DNA from: Helicobacter felis ATCC 49179
GTDB taxonomy: Bacteria; Campylobacterota; Campylobacteria; Campylobacterales; Helicobacteraceae
Assembly (NCBI RefSeq): GCF_000200595.1
Contig: NC_014810.2
Coordinates: 124,001 to 188,000 of the forward strand
Direction of reading: 5' to 3'
Length of the DNA: 64,000 nt
Within the stretch, counting starts at the first letter, position 1. Each line of letters opens with the position of its first letter. The notes under the pieces are model-generated. The model made no database searches. It saw nothing but the letters and a program-made list of their open reading frames with translations, and was not told the origin of the DNA. Both the position numbers and the translations under genes were made by a program. Positions 55,551 through 64,000 of the stretch are shown here, in pieces.

Positions 55551-56291
55551 GTGCGAGGTTTTAGGGGTGTTTTTAATGGGGTAAAGAGAAATTTAAGCTT
55601 ATGGGTCGGGGTTTTTTTATGCGCTTTTTTATTGGGGGGTTGCTTCTTGGTGCGTTTTTTTAGCAAGAATTTTAATTACAACCGCTATCGCATCACTAAG
55701 GTTGTTATAGATGGGCATGCTTTTGACTTTAAAGACATTATCTTAGAAGCCGAAAGTCTTAATCCTGCCCAAGATGCCCAAGATACTTCCATGAATGACG
55801 CGCCTCTACCGCCTAAAAAATCCGATTCAACCCCCTCTAATTCTCAATCTCCTAAAAGCAAGCTTGATTTACTAAAAGCAGAATTAGATGCCAAGATCAA
55901 AGACCTCAACGCACAAAGCCTTCCCCCCGATCATTCCATGATCAAAACAGACATGCGGCAACTCCAAAGCGATATTGCCCGCAACCACCTTAAAAAACTT
56001 CCTCCCAATGTAGTCAATAGCCCGATGGGGCGTGTGGAATTTGATCAAAAACAGTTACGGGCCTATGGGCTAATCTATTGCAACAAATATTTCATTAGCT
56101 ATTCTTTCCGCGATGACGATCATTTGCGCATTGAGGATAAAGGCATTTCGCGCCGTGTGTGCAAAAATGATAAATTAATGGCTTTTGAACTCGCCTTTTA
56201 CGATCATCTAAAGGGTCTTTTCACCATCACACGGGGAAAAAACACGCTCGTTTTAGACAACCAAAAAATGCAAATTTATTTACAACACTAA
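55551..56291 (+). CDS. Lipoprotein or membrane-anchored protein with META-like C-terminal domain
   Basis: A 246-residue protein starting at GTG 55551 with AAAGGGG upstream. An N-terminal hydrophobic segment ends in LLGGC, a possible lipobox. The middle is polar, Pro/Ser-rich (about 75-130). The end (RAYGLIYCNKYFISYSF, LMAFELAFYDHLKGLFTI, NTLVLDNQKMQIYLQ) has the layout of META/HslJ-type domains. The function of such domains is unclear. It lies 24 bases after trpA and is probably in that transcript. Confidence 0.65.
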   Translation: MRGFRGVFNGVKRNLSLWVGVFLCAFLLGGCFLVRFFSKNFNYNRYRITKVVIDGHAFDFKDIILEAESLNPAQDAQDTSMNDAPLPPKKSDSTPSNSQSPKSKLDLLKAELDAKIKDLNAQSLPPDHSMIKTDMRQLQSDIARNHLKKLPPNVVNSPMGRVEFDQKQLRAYGLIYCNKYFISYSFRDDDHLRIEDKGISRRVCKNDKLMAFELAFYDHLKGLFTITRGKNTLVLDNQKMQIYLQH

Positions 56292-56292
56292 T

Positions 56293-56838
56293 ATGCATCA
56301 AGTCAAGCATTTAATCACCTCCAAGCACCGCGTAAAGGGGTCGCTTTTTTTAGGGTTTTTGATGCCTAGTGCGTGCTTTGAGGAGACTCTCGTGCAATTG
56401 CGCCAAGAGCACCACAAGGCGCGCCATATTGTCTATGCTTACCGCTACATGCAAAAAGGACAGCTCAAAGAAGCTTTGCATGAGGCCAAAGAACCCAAAC
56501 ACAGCGCGCAAGGTTTGCTAGATATTCTGCGCCATGAAACATTATGCCAGAGTGCGGTCATTGTGGTGCGCTATTTTGGGGGCGTGTTGTTAGGAGTAGG
56601 GGGTTTGATGAAGGCTTATACTACCAGTGTGCAACTCTGTATCCAAGAGATGCACGCCAACCAAGCCCTAGAAGTTTTTGAAGAACCCCTTGTGCGTTTC
56701 ATCCCTTATGCTAAACTAGATGGCTTGAGTGCGCGCGCCAAAAAGTGCGCTGTGGTGCTAGAAAAGCAAGCTATAGAGCCCGATGGAGTTTGGGTAAGTC
56801 TAAAGGGCGCACAAGCGCATAGAATTTTAGGAGAATGA
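56293..56838 (+). CDS. YigZ/IMPACT-family protein (UPF0029)
   Basis: A 181-residue protein of the YigZ family: SKHRVKGSLFLGF at the start, KARHIVYAYRY, KEPKHSAQGLLDIL and the signature VVRYFGGVLLGVGGLMKAY. The yeast relative Yih1 and human IMPACT regulate translation stress; the bacterial role is not established. Adjacent to the META-like gene (one base gap) and to hemJ (zero gap), so it is operonic. Confidence 0.88.
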   Translation: MHQVKHLITSKHRVKGSLFLGFLMPSACFEETLVQLRQEHHKARHIVYAYRYMQKGQLKEALHEAKEPKHSAQGLLDILRHETLCQSAVIVVRYFGGVLLGVGGLMKAYTTSVQLCIQEMHANQALEVFEEPLVRFIPYAKLDGLSARAKKCAVVLEKQAIEPDGVWVSLKGAQAHRILGE

Positions 56839-57276
56839 ATGGAAGATTGGTATATTTGGCTCAAGATTATTCATGTAATTGGGATCATCTCTTGGATGGC
56901 AGCCCTCTTTTATCTGCCTCGTTTATTTGTCTACCACCGCGAAAATAGTGATAAGCAGGAATTTGTCGCCATTGTGCAGGTGCAGGAGCAAAAACTCTTT
57001 AGCTACATCGCCATGCCCGCTATGATTATTTCGGTTTTGAGCGGTTTAGCCTTGCTCTCTGTTCTAGGTTCTGAGATTTTTCACCACGGATGGTTGCACC
57101 TTAAGTTACTCTGTGTGCTCATTTTATTGCATTACCATTTTATGTGCAGGAAATTTATCCGCGAATTGGGCAGAAATGCGCATTATAAAAGTGGGCGGTT
57201 TTTCCGCTGGATTAATGAAGTGCCCACGATCTGCATGGTGGTGATTGTCTTTTGTGTGGTGGGGAAATTCTTTTGA
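56839..57276 (+). CDS. hemJ: Protoporphyrinogen oxidase HemJ
   Basis: A 145-residue membrane protein with four hydrophobic helices and the family blocks WLKIIHVIGIISWMAALFYLP and YHFMCRKFIRELG. HemJ oxidises protoporphyrinogen IX to protoporphyrin IX in bacteria lacking HemG/HemY, the step before ferrochelatase (hemH is at 22615-23628). It abuts yigZ and its stop overlaps the ubiE start region. Confidence 0.9.
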   Translation: MEDWYIWLKIIHVIGIISWMAALFYLPRLFVYHRENSDKQEFVAIVQVQEQKLFSYIAMPAMIISVLSGLALLSVLGSEIFHHGWLHLKLLCVLILLHYHFMCRKFIRELGRNAHYKSGRFFRWINEVPTICMVVIVFCVVGKFF

Positions 57277-58049
57277 GCCCAGAGCGCGAACAAGAACAAA
57301 AAAAGATCATTGGCATGTTTGATAACATCGCCAAAACTTACGACACCACTAACCGCGTTTTAAGTTTTAAGCAAGATGAAAAATGGCGCAAAGACGCGAT
57401 CGCACGCGCACTACGCTGTGTCTATGCCTTTAAGGGGGATTTGCAAAATTTGGTAGTAGGCGATGTGGCTTGTGGCACGGCAGATATGCTCTTGCACATC
57501 GTGCGGGATTTGGAACATAAAGGCAGTTTGGAGCGTATTTATGGAATCGACCCCTCCAAAGAGATGCTACACCTAGCCCGCGAGAAAATCGCCAAACTGG
57601 CTCCCCAAGCTCCCATTAAACTAGAATGTTTAGAAGCCAAGAAACTCACCCCTCTTCAAAATGAAGAATTGGATTTGATCACCATTGCCTATGGTCTGCG
57701 TAATGTGCTCGATCGGCGCGCAGCCTTGCGCGAATTTAGCCGCACGCTGAAAAAAGGGGGTGTGCTTCTCATATTAGAGTTTATGCGCTGTGATCAGCGC
57801 GGAATTTTAGGCACTTTGGCGCATTTTTACACCTCTAAAATCCTGCCCATTTTTGGCATGCTCTTGAGCCGTAATTACAGCGCATACGCCTATCTACCTG
57901 CTTCTATTGAGGGTTTTATTAGTGTGGACGAACTAGAAGACGAATTAAACGCTGTGGGCTTAGAAGTGGTGGAGAAAAAGCACTACCTTTATAAAAGTGT
58001 TTCGTGCATTTTGGCCGTGAAAAACACGCAGGAGCAGGCATGCACCTAG
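57273..58049 (+). CDS. ubiE: Menaquinone C-methyltransferase UbiE/MenG
   Basis: A 258-residue SAM-dependent methyltransferase for the last step of menaquinone synthesis. The family blocks are FDNIAKTYDTTNRVLSF, VVGDVACGTADMLLHI (SAM loop) and YGLRNVLDRRAALREF. TTG 57273 is taken as the start because GGGGA lies upstream and it overlaps the hemJ stop; TTG 57252 is an alternative. It supplies menaquinone, the likely electron acceptor of FdhC. Confidence 0.92.
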   Translation: MSPEREQEQKKIIGMFDNIAKTYDTTNRVLSFKQDEKWRKDAIARALRCVYAFKGDLQNLVVGDVACGTADMLLHIVRDLEHKGSLERIYGIDPSKEMLHLAREKIAKLAPQAPIKLECLEAKKLTPLQNEELDLITIAYGLRNVLDRRAALREFSRTLKKGGVLLILEFMRCDQRGILGTLAHFYTSKILPIFGMLLSRNYSAYAYLPASIEGFISVDELEDELNAVGLEVVEKKHYLYKSVSCILAVKNTQEQACT

Positions 58050-58852
58050 CCCTCTTCCAAATGGCGCGTTTTGATTTAGATTTTATCAAGAGTAATTTAG
58101 CCCAAATCCCAAAAGGTGCGCTCTGTCTTTTCCCCGAATACATCCTAAGCCCTTTCTTTTTGGATTTGCTCCAAGAAAACCCCGAACATATTCTTTTGCA
58201 AGTTCAGGATCGCCAAGTCCAACTTCAAGAACTCGCCTGTAAACACGGGGTGCACTTAGTGATCCCTACTCTGCGCGCACACTCTAAGGGTTTGCTCAAA
58301 GAGCTCGCATGGATCAGTCCCAAGCATGCAGAATTTAGCCCTCAGCAACGCTTGATTGCTTTTGATCACTGGGACGAACAAGCCTTTTTTGTTAATCCTA
58401 AACAGGACTTTAAAACCCCTCTTAGCTTTGTGCTCGAGGGGATTAAGATCGCTGCCCTCTTTGGTTTTGAGGTGCATTTTGATGCGCTTTGGCTAAAAAT
58501 GCAAGAGGAGGGAGTGGATATGGTCCTTTTGAGCAGTGCGAGCGCGTTTGAATCTTTTGAGCGTTGGCGGGCGGTGTGCAGCGCGCGCGCCTTTTGTAAT
58601 TCGGTGTTGGTCGCGCGGGCTAATCGCATTGGCATGGTGCGCCAAGAGTATTATCAAGGCGTGAAACATAATTTGCCATGGCGTTTTTATGGAGATAGTT
58701 TTATCGCCCTGCCTAATGGACACATCAGCGATAGCTTGCAGGGGCAGGAGGGAGTATTGCATTTAGAGGTGCACAAAGAATATTTAGATGCGTGGGCGCG
58801 TGAATGGGGTTTTAGAAGCCCCCAAACTCATGTGGGAGAAAAGTATGATTGA
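58040..58852 (+). CDS. Nitrilase-superfamily protein lacking catalytic residues
   Basis: A 270-residue carbon-nitrogen hydrolase fold with the first catalytic Glu in LCLFPEYIL. The nucleophile region reads [13 protein letters not shown] where active members have a Cys (ICYxxRFP), and the lysine region reads [14 protein letters not shown] without the usual lysine. So two of the three catalytic residues (Lys, Cys) are not seen and the protein may be inactive or altered. ATG 58040 has AGGAG upstream and overlaps the ubiE stop; it overlaps serS at the end. Confidence 0.75.
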   Translation: MHLALFQMARFDLDFIKSNLAQIPKGALCLFPEYILSPFFLDLLQENPEHILLQVQDRQVQLQELACKHGVHLVIPTLRAHSKGLLKELAWISPKHAEFSPQQRLIAFDHWDEQAFFVNPKQDFKTPLSFVLEGIKIAALFGFEVHFDALWLKMQEEGVDMVLLSSASAFESFERWRAVCSARAFCNSVLVARANRIGMVRQEYYQGVKHNLPWRFYGDSFIALPNGHISDSLQGQEGVLHLEVHKEYLDAWAREWGFRSPQTHVGEKYD

Positions 58853-60104
58853 TAAAAAATTGCTATTAAAAGATTTTGAGGGTGTGGTGGAAAATCTGCA
58901 AAAACGCTTTGTAGACCCCCAAGTTTTGCTAAATTTAAAAGAGGTGTTGCTAGAGTTTAAAGCCCAAAAACTCCAGCTTGAAGAGTCCCAAGCTTTCCAA
59001 AACAAGATTTCTAAGGATTTCTTCCAAGCCCAACGCCAAAATGACCCACAAGCTAGAGATCTCAAAACCTCTTTAGAGGAAAATAAAACCAAGATCGCCC
59101 ACCTGCAAGCCCAAGTCAATACCCTAGAAGAAAAACTAGACACGCTTTTAGCAGGACTGCCTAACTTGCTCGATCCGGCTACGCCCTTTGGCAAGGATGA
59201 AAGCGACAATGTGGAGATCAAGCGCATTTTAACCCCTAAGAGTTTTGATTTTGAGCCCCAAGAGCACCACATTTTGGCTCAAAAAAATGGCTGGATCGAG
59301 TTTGAGCGTGCGGTAAAAATCTCTAAGAGTCGTTTTAATGTCTTGCGCGCGCGCGGGGCGTTGGTGCATAGAGCCCTAGCGAATTTCATGCTCGATTCTA
59401 ATGCCTCACGCGGGTTTGAGATCGTGAGCCCGCCCGTGATTGTGAATACCACAACTCTTTTTGGCACGGGGCAGTTGCCTAAATTTCAAGAAGACCTTTT
59501 TAAGATTGAGGACGAATCCCTCTATTTAATCCCTACCTCTGAGGTAAGTTTGACCAATCTCTATGCTGATGAGATTTTACGCGTGGAAGATTTGCCCATT
59601 ATGATGACTGCCTGCACCCCCTGTTTTCGCAAAGAGGCAGGCAGTGCCTCTAAAGACACACATGGAATGATCCGCCAACACCAATTTGACAAAGTGGAAT
59701 TAGTGGCCATCACCCACCCAGATGAGAGCGCGCACATGCAAGAGAAAATGTTAGAGGCGGCTAGCGCGATTCTATGTGCTTTAGAATTGCCCCATCGTTT
59801 TGTGCAACTTTGTAGCGGAGATTTGGGTTTTAGTGCGAGCAATACGGTGGATATTGAAGTGTGGTTGCCCGGGCAAAATTGTTATCGTGAAATTAGTTCG
59901 GTGTCCAACACGCGCGATTTTCAAGCTCGGCGGGCCAAAATCCGCTACAAAGAAGGCAAGAAAAACGCGTTGGCGCATACACTCAATGGCTCTTCTCTAG
60001 CCATTGGGCGCACCTTAGTCGCCTTGATGGAAAACCACCAGACTCGCGATGGGGATATTCATATTCCCAAAGCTTTAGAACCTTATTTAAAATCTTGGGT
60101 GTGA
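58845..60104 (+). CDS. serS: Serine-tRNA ligase
   Basis: A 419-residue class II synthetase. The N-terminal antiparallel coiled coil that grips tRNA-Ser spans about residues 25-110. Motif 2 is [20 protein letters not shown], motif 3 [20 protein letters not shown], with [13 protein letters not shown] between. ATG 58845 has GGGAG upstream and overlaps the nitrilase gene by eight bases. Longer in-frame starts lie within that gene. Confidence 0.97.
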   Translation: MIDKKLLLKDFEGVVENLQKRFVDPQVLLNLKEVLLEFKAQKLQLEESQAFQNKISKDFFQAQRQNDPQARDLKTSLEENKTKIAHLQAQVNTLEEKLDTLLAGLPNLLDPATPFGKDESDNVEIKRILTPKSFDFEPQEHHILAQKNGWIEFERAVKISKSRFNVLRARGALVHRALANFMLDSNASRGFEIVSPPVIVNTTTLFGTGQLPKFQEDLFKIEDESLYLIPTSEVSLTNLYADEILRVEDLPIMMTACTPCFRKEAGSASKDTHGMIRQHQFDKVELVAITHPDESAHMQEKMLEAASAILCALELPHRFVQLCSGDLGFSASNTVDIEVWLPGQNCYREISSVSNTRDFQARRAKIRYKEGKKNALAHTLNGSSLAIGRTLVALMENHQTRDGDIHIPKALEPYLKSWV

Positions 60105-60105
60105 G

Positions 60106-62562
60106 ATGGCAGAAGAAAATCCACAAGATAAACCTAAAAAATCCCTCTTTCCCTCTTTGATTCAGGCGATCAGGGGGGTTTTTAGTCGTAGCACTTTAGA
60201 CAAACTCCAAAATAACTGGAGCGAACTCAAAAGCCGTCCAAAGGTGCTTTATGGAGTGGGCGGGGGAATTTTAGCATTTATCTTGCTACTTATTGCACTC
60301 TCTTTATTTAGGCATTACAAGGCGCAAAGCGACCATAAAGAAATCATCGAAACAGAAACGCAGTTACAAAAACAACGAGAAAAAGTTGCCTCCAATAAAA
60401 ACGAAGATTTTGCTAATCTACCCACTATTAAGGGCGAGAGCACAATTCCTCTGAGCAATGAAGAAGAGATCAATGCTTTGATCACCAAAGCCGATCTGCT
60501 CTACCATCAAGGACAACGCCAAGAAGCCCTGAAAATCTTTAGCGACATCTCTCAACAGTCTTCTAGTATCGCCAACCACAATTTGGGCGTGATTAAGATG
60601 CACGAACACGACTATACGGGCGCGCTCAAAGCTTTTAACCAAGCCATCGCCTCTAAACAAAATGTTTCTATCAACGCGATCAATGCGATGGTGGCTTCCT
60701 TTTATCTTAACAATATGGACCTTTATACGCGTTATTTGCGTCTAACCATGCAAAGTCTCCCCGAAGTTGCTAACCAACCTATTTATGCCTATGCCTATTC
60801 TCTAGGGCTCTACTATGGGGGGCATTATTTTGAGACCCTCTCCACCCTTAACCATTCCAACTCAGTCATCTTTAAACCTATGCGCCAACGCCTAGCCTCT
60901 AAAATTTACCTTCTCTTTGGAGATACCCAAAACGCTTTAAATAGTTTGGGCGAAGTGGCCACTCCTAAAGATGATAAGGCATTGGGGTTGCTTTATGCGC
61001 GCTTAGGCCACTACAGGGAAGCTTTAAGGCACTTGGAACGCTATATAGATCATTTCCCGCACGATTTGAGCACTTATATGGCTAAGGAATTAATTTATTT
61101 AAAAATGGGAAACTTTCCCCAAGCAAGTGGGGCACTGAGTTTTTTACAACAACAGGCTAAAAACGATGCCAATAAGCTTAAGATTCTCAGCGACACTTAC
61201 CCCATCGCTCCCATTCTTAACGCGCGTTTTTTTGATATTGACACCGTGCGGCGTGATTTCTGGACCAACAATTTTAGACAAAGCATCGGTTTACCCATTT
61301 ATCGCATTTTCTTCTATTACGCCCCTTTCAAGCTCATCAATGCCAAGAAAGGTTTAGAGGCGATCCAAGAGGGGGTGTTTTTTGTGGATACGAGTGGAAG
61401 CAAAGACTTTGATGGAGCTCTCAAATCCATAGAAAATGGCAAAAACATGAGTATTTCCGATCAATATACCATCGAGGCCCTCAAAGAGATTGGCCACTCG
61501 CATTTGCGTAGCGCCATGCACCAACTCAAACGCGCTCTACAAGTCAACCCCAATAATGCAGTGAGTCATTACAACTTAGGTCTTGTCTATGCCCAATTAG
61601 ACGATTTTAATGACGCGAGTTTTCATTTTAGAAAATCTTACCATTTGGACAGTCATAACATCCTTGCAGGAATTTTTGCCGTGATCGCCGGACGACTCAA
61701 CTATGAAGATATGAGTGTGTTTTTGAAAAATCTCACAGCAGATTTTCAGGCGATGGATTTTTCTAACAAAACCGATCGGGCGTTTTTAAACTCTTTTATT
61801 GCCTATCTCAACGATGCGAGCAATGACGATTTGGCATGGCTGAGCGATGTGAAAAAACCTTTAAAAATCTATTATGCCCTCAATGTTGCTTATGCCAACA
61901 AAGCCCACAATAAAGATCGTTTGATTCAAAGCTTTAAGGCTCTTAAAATCATGCAACCTGATAATATGCTCACCAACCTTTTTTATCAGATGATGCTCAA
62001 ATACCGGGCGGATATTAAACAAATGTTAGAGGCTTACGCACTTTTGACCAACAAGAGCATGAATATTGAAGAGTTGGTGCATGGGCCATTATTAGCGCGC
62101 AAAATGTACATTTACTTGGGTTTTGTTACAGGGCTTTTAAACCAGCAAGAACAGGAATTAACCACACGCCTAAGTGTTACGCGGGATGAAGATCTGAGCA
62201 CAGATTTAATGCGCATGTTAGGTCTTTTGAGTATCTTTCAAAAAAAATACGAAAAGGCTGTTGGAATCTTCACTTTTCTCATCGATAAACGCAAGGAAAC
62301 TAGCGCAGAGCCCTTACTTCTTGCCAGTCTGGCCTATATTGCCCTTAAGCGTTATGGTGATGCGGCCTTGTTACTAGAATTTGCCAAAACCAAATTACCC
62401 GGTAATTACGATGTGCGCTATGGTTTGGGATTGCTCTACCAACGCATGGGCAATTTTGAAGCCAGTTTAAACCATTTTGGCGCGATCAAGGATTCAGATT
62501 TTCAATCTATTTATCTTGATTTTGCTATTCAGTCTCCCACAGCCCAAAAAGATTTCCCGTGA
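60106..62562 (+). CDS. Membrane-anchored TPR-repeat protein
   Basis: An 818-residue protein with one transmembrane helix at about residues 48-68 (GGGILAFILLLIALSLF) and a large C-terminal region made of TPR-like helical repeats, for example ALKIFSDISQQSSSIANHNL, HYREALRHLERYIDHFP and AVSHYNLGLVYAQLDDFNDA. TPR domains scaffold protein complexes; orientation suggests the repeats are periplasmic. A similarly placed large protein occurs between serS and uvrD in H. pylori as I recall. It starts one base after serS and its stop overlaps the uvrD start. Role unknown. Confidence 0.85.
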   Translation: MAEENPQDKPKKSLFPSLIQAIRGVFSRSTLDKLQNNWSELKSRPKVLYGVGGGILAFILLLIALSLFRHYKAQSDHKEIIETETQLQKQREKVASNKNEDFANLPTIKGESTIPLSNEEEINALITKADLLYHQGQRQEALKIFSDISQQSSSIANHNLGVIKMHEHDYTGALKAFNQAIASKQNVSINAINAMVASFYLNNMDLYTRYLRLTMQSLPEVANQPIYAYAYSLGLYYGGHYFETLSTLNHSNSVIFKPMRQRLASKIYLLFGDTQNALNSLGEVATPKDDKALGLLYARLGHYREALRHLERYIDHFPHDLSTYMAKELIYLKMGNFPQASGALSFLQQQAKNDANKLKILSDTYPIAPILNARFFDIDTVRRDFWTNNFRQSIGLPIYRIFFYYAPFKLINAKKGLEAIQEGVFFVDTSGSKDFDGALKSIENGKNMSISDQYTIEALKEIGHSHLRSAMHQLKRALQVNPNNAVSHYNLGLVYAQLDDFNDASFHFRKSYHLDSHNILAGIFAVIAGRLNYEDMSVFLKNLTADFQAMDFSNKTDRAFLNSFIAYLNDASNDDLAWLSDVKKPLKIYYALNVAYANKAHNKDRLIQSFKALKIMQPDNMLTNLFYQMMLKYRADIKQMLEAYALLTNKSMNIEELVHGPLLARKMYIYLGFVTGLLNQQEQELTTRLSVTRDEDLSTDLMRMLGLLSIFQKKYEKAVGIFTFLIDKRKETSAEPLLLASLAYIALKRYGDAALLLEFAKTKLPGNYDVRYGLGLLYQRMGNFEASLNHFGAIKDSDFQSIYLDFAIQSPTAQKDFP

Positions 62563-64000
62563 AAAAGATTCTCTTAGCCGATCTCAATGAGCCTCAAAGA
62601 GAGGCTTGTATGCATGTCAAGGGTCCCTTGCTCATTTTAGCCGGGGCAGGCAGTGGCAAGACCAAAACTCTAACCACCCGTCTAGCTTACTTGATCGCTA
62701 GTAAGGGTGTGCCTCCCCAAAACACCCTTACCTTAACTTTTACCAACAAGGCCGCTAAAGAAATGCAAGAAAGAGCTGGGCAACTTTTGCGACTCTGTGG
62801 GCATACGCACACGCAATCTGCATGGCTGACCACTTTTCATAAATTTGGATTTGCTTTTCTTAAGGAACACGCCTCGCTATTGGAACAAAAAAAATTTAAA
62901 CTGGTCTCTCCTGAAGAAGCCAAGACACTCAGCAGGAGTGCCATTCTTAATCTTAAACCCGGTTTCATGGATGCAGATGTGTATTTAGGCCATGCATTTA
63001 AAATGATCTCTAGAATCAAGAATCATCAAATTGATCTAAGAAATTGCTATCCGGATATCCAAAAGGCCTACACTATTTACCAAGACATTCTATTAAAAGA
63101 AGATCGAATCGATCTAGATGATCTGTTAGCCATCCCTTATGCCTTGCTCGATCGTTTGCCTGATTTGGCCATCTATACTAGCCAGCGCTACGCCTTTATT
63201 ATGGTTGATGAATACCAAGACACTAACCCACTACAATTTAAACTCTTGCAAAAACTCTGCACCACCCATCAAAATTTATGCGTGGTGGGCGATGACGATC
63301 AGAGCATTTATGCTTTTAGGGGTGCAGACATTAGCAATATTTTAGATTTTCAAGATCAATTCCCTCAAGCCAAAGTGATCAAATTAGAGCAAAATTACCG
63401 CTCCTCCAAAGAGATTGTCAAATGTGCCAACACCCTTATTGCACATAATACACAGCGTCATCACAAACGCCTCTTTACACACAAACCCAACCACCAAGAT
63501 CAACGCCTTGTCTGCAGGCATTTTAACGATTCTCAAGAGGAAAGCGCGTTTCTTGTGCGCACGATTTTAGAACGCATTGAGTGTGGAGTCGCCCACCATG
63601 AAATTGCCATTTTATACCGCCTTAACACCCTTTCTAAAGGTGTGGAAGAGAGTTTGCGGCGCGCACAAATCCCCTATAGAATCGTAGGCAGTGTAGGGTT
63701 TTTTGGACGCAGTATTGTCAAAGACCTTTTGGCGTATTTGCATGTTATCCACGATCCTTGTAATGATGAGAAGTTATTAAGAATTATCAATAAGCCCCCT
63801 CGTGGCTTAGGAGTCAATCGGGTAGAAAAAATCACACGGCTTTCTCAAGAAAAAGGGCTTTGTATTTATCAGCTCTATGTGCAAGGCCTGCTAGATTCTG
63901 TTTTAGACGCACGAGGGCGTAAAGGATTAAAAACGCTCTTTGATCATGTGCAAAAGTGGCAATCCCACAAAGGGGCCGGGGTGTTAGACACACTTCTACA
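62559..64000 (+). CDS. uvrD: UvrD/PcrA-type DNA helicase, 5' part (runs off the window end)
   Basis: Superfamily 1 helicase, 480 codons visible, still open at 64000. GTG 62559 overlaps the TPR-gene stop (GTGA). Visible motifs: Q motif LNEPQREA, Walker A LAGAGSGKT, Ia TLTFTNKAAKEM, II MVDEYQDTN, III VVGDDDQSIYAFRGA, IV LEQNYRSS. UvrD unwinds DNA in nucleotide-excision and recombination control. The C-terminal half is outside the window. Confidence 0.95.
   Translation, partial: MKKILLADLNEPQREACMHVKGPLLILAGAGSGKTKTLTTRLAYLIASKGVPPQNTLTLTFTNKAAKEMQERAGQLLRLCGHTHTQSAWLTTFHKFGFAFLKEHASLLEQKKFKLVSPEEAKTLSRSAILNLKPGFMDADVYLGHAFKMISRIKNHQIDLRNCYPDIQKAYTIYQDILLKEDRIDLDDLLAIPYALLDRLPDLAIYTSQRYAFIMVDEYQDTNPLQFKLLQKLCTTHQNLCVVGDDDQSIYAFRGADISNILDFQDQFPQAKVIKLEQNYRSSKEIVKCANTLIAHNTQRHHKRLFTHKPNHQDQRLVCRHFNDSQEESAFLVRTILERIECGVAHHEIAILYRLNTLSKGVEESLRRAQIPYRIVGSVGFFGRSIVKDLLAYLHVIHDPCNDEKLLRIINKPPRGLGVNRVEKITRLSQEKGLCIYQLYVQGLLDSVLDARGRKGLKTLFDHVQKWQSHKGAGVLDTLL

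Overview
The window reads as chromosome of a gastric, non-pylori Helicobacter (the H. felis / H. bizzozeronii / H. heilmannii group is most likely; the species cannot be fixed from sequence alone). Reasons: several blocks have H. pylori-like order (hemH-dsb-ccsBA; hrcA-grpE-dnaK; truA-lptF-pcm-nrdB; ubiE-nitrilase-serS-TPR-uvrD), there is a Helicobacter-type outer-membrane protein, trpC and trpF are fused, and there are four long G/C homopolymer tracts of the kind epsilonproteobacteria use for phase variation. A selenocysteine formate dehydrogenase is present, which H. pylori lacks. No insertion sequence, CRISPR array, tRNA or replication origin was found.

Layout. 1-715: 5' part of a 23S rRNA gene on the minus strand. 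1017-7602: formate dehydrogenase operon (polyferredoxin, TorD-type chaperone, small Tat protein, selenoprotein FdhA, FdhB, FdhC). 7726-39180: mainly minus-strand housekeeping genes (rpsI/rplM, polA, thyX, aspA, cytochrome c biogenesis, hemH, hrcA-grpE-dnaK, truA, nrdB, mutY), with plus-strand rsmE and tilS. Two phase-variable loci lie here: a Rieske/metallo-beta-lactamase-fold homologue of CMP-Neu5Ac hydroxylase (CMAH), currently off at a G15 tract and coupled to dnaK; and a G12 leader ORF in front of a 52-residue membrane protein and a lipoprotein. 39259-64000: everything is on the plus strand: trpD-trpCF-trpB, a 9-kb accessory operon, an outer-membrane protein gene and a DNA methyltransferase, then trpA and a conserved block ending in a truncated uvrD.

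The most unusual locus is 42847-52077, inserted between trpB and trpA. It encodes, in one tight operon, a GrpE-like coiled-coil protein split by a G15 tract, an Hsp70-like ATPase with a 250-residue N-terminal extension, an unknown protein, a WXG100-like small helical protein, a helical protein ending in a WHH-type (HNH/EndoVII) nuclease-like domain, a SUKH/SMI1-KNR4-type immunity protein, a second small helical protein, and a soluble FtsK/SpoIIIE-type ATPase. This looks like a minimal type VII-secretion-like toxin system in a Gram-negative, joined to a private Hsp70/GrpE chaperone pair and placed under phase variation. The usual membrane components of type VII systems are not visible, so secretion is an inference.

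How parts fit together: the fdh genes would feed formate electrons into a menaquinone chain (the ubiE/menG product completes menaquinone). ccsBA and the CcmG-like thiol protein mature c-type cytochromes; hemJ and hemH make haem. CIRCE-like and nested palindromic operators upstream of hrcA imply repression of the chaperone operon, and probably of the CMAH homologue translated behind dnaK.
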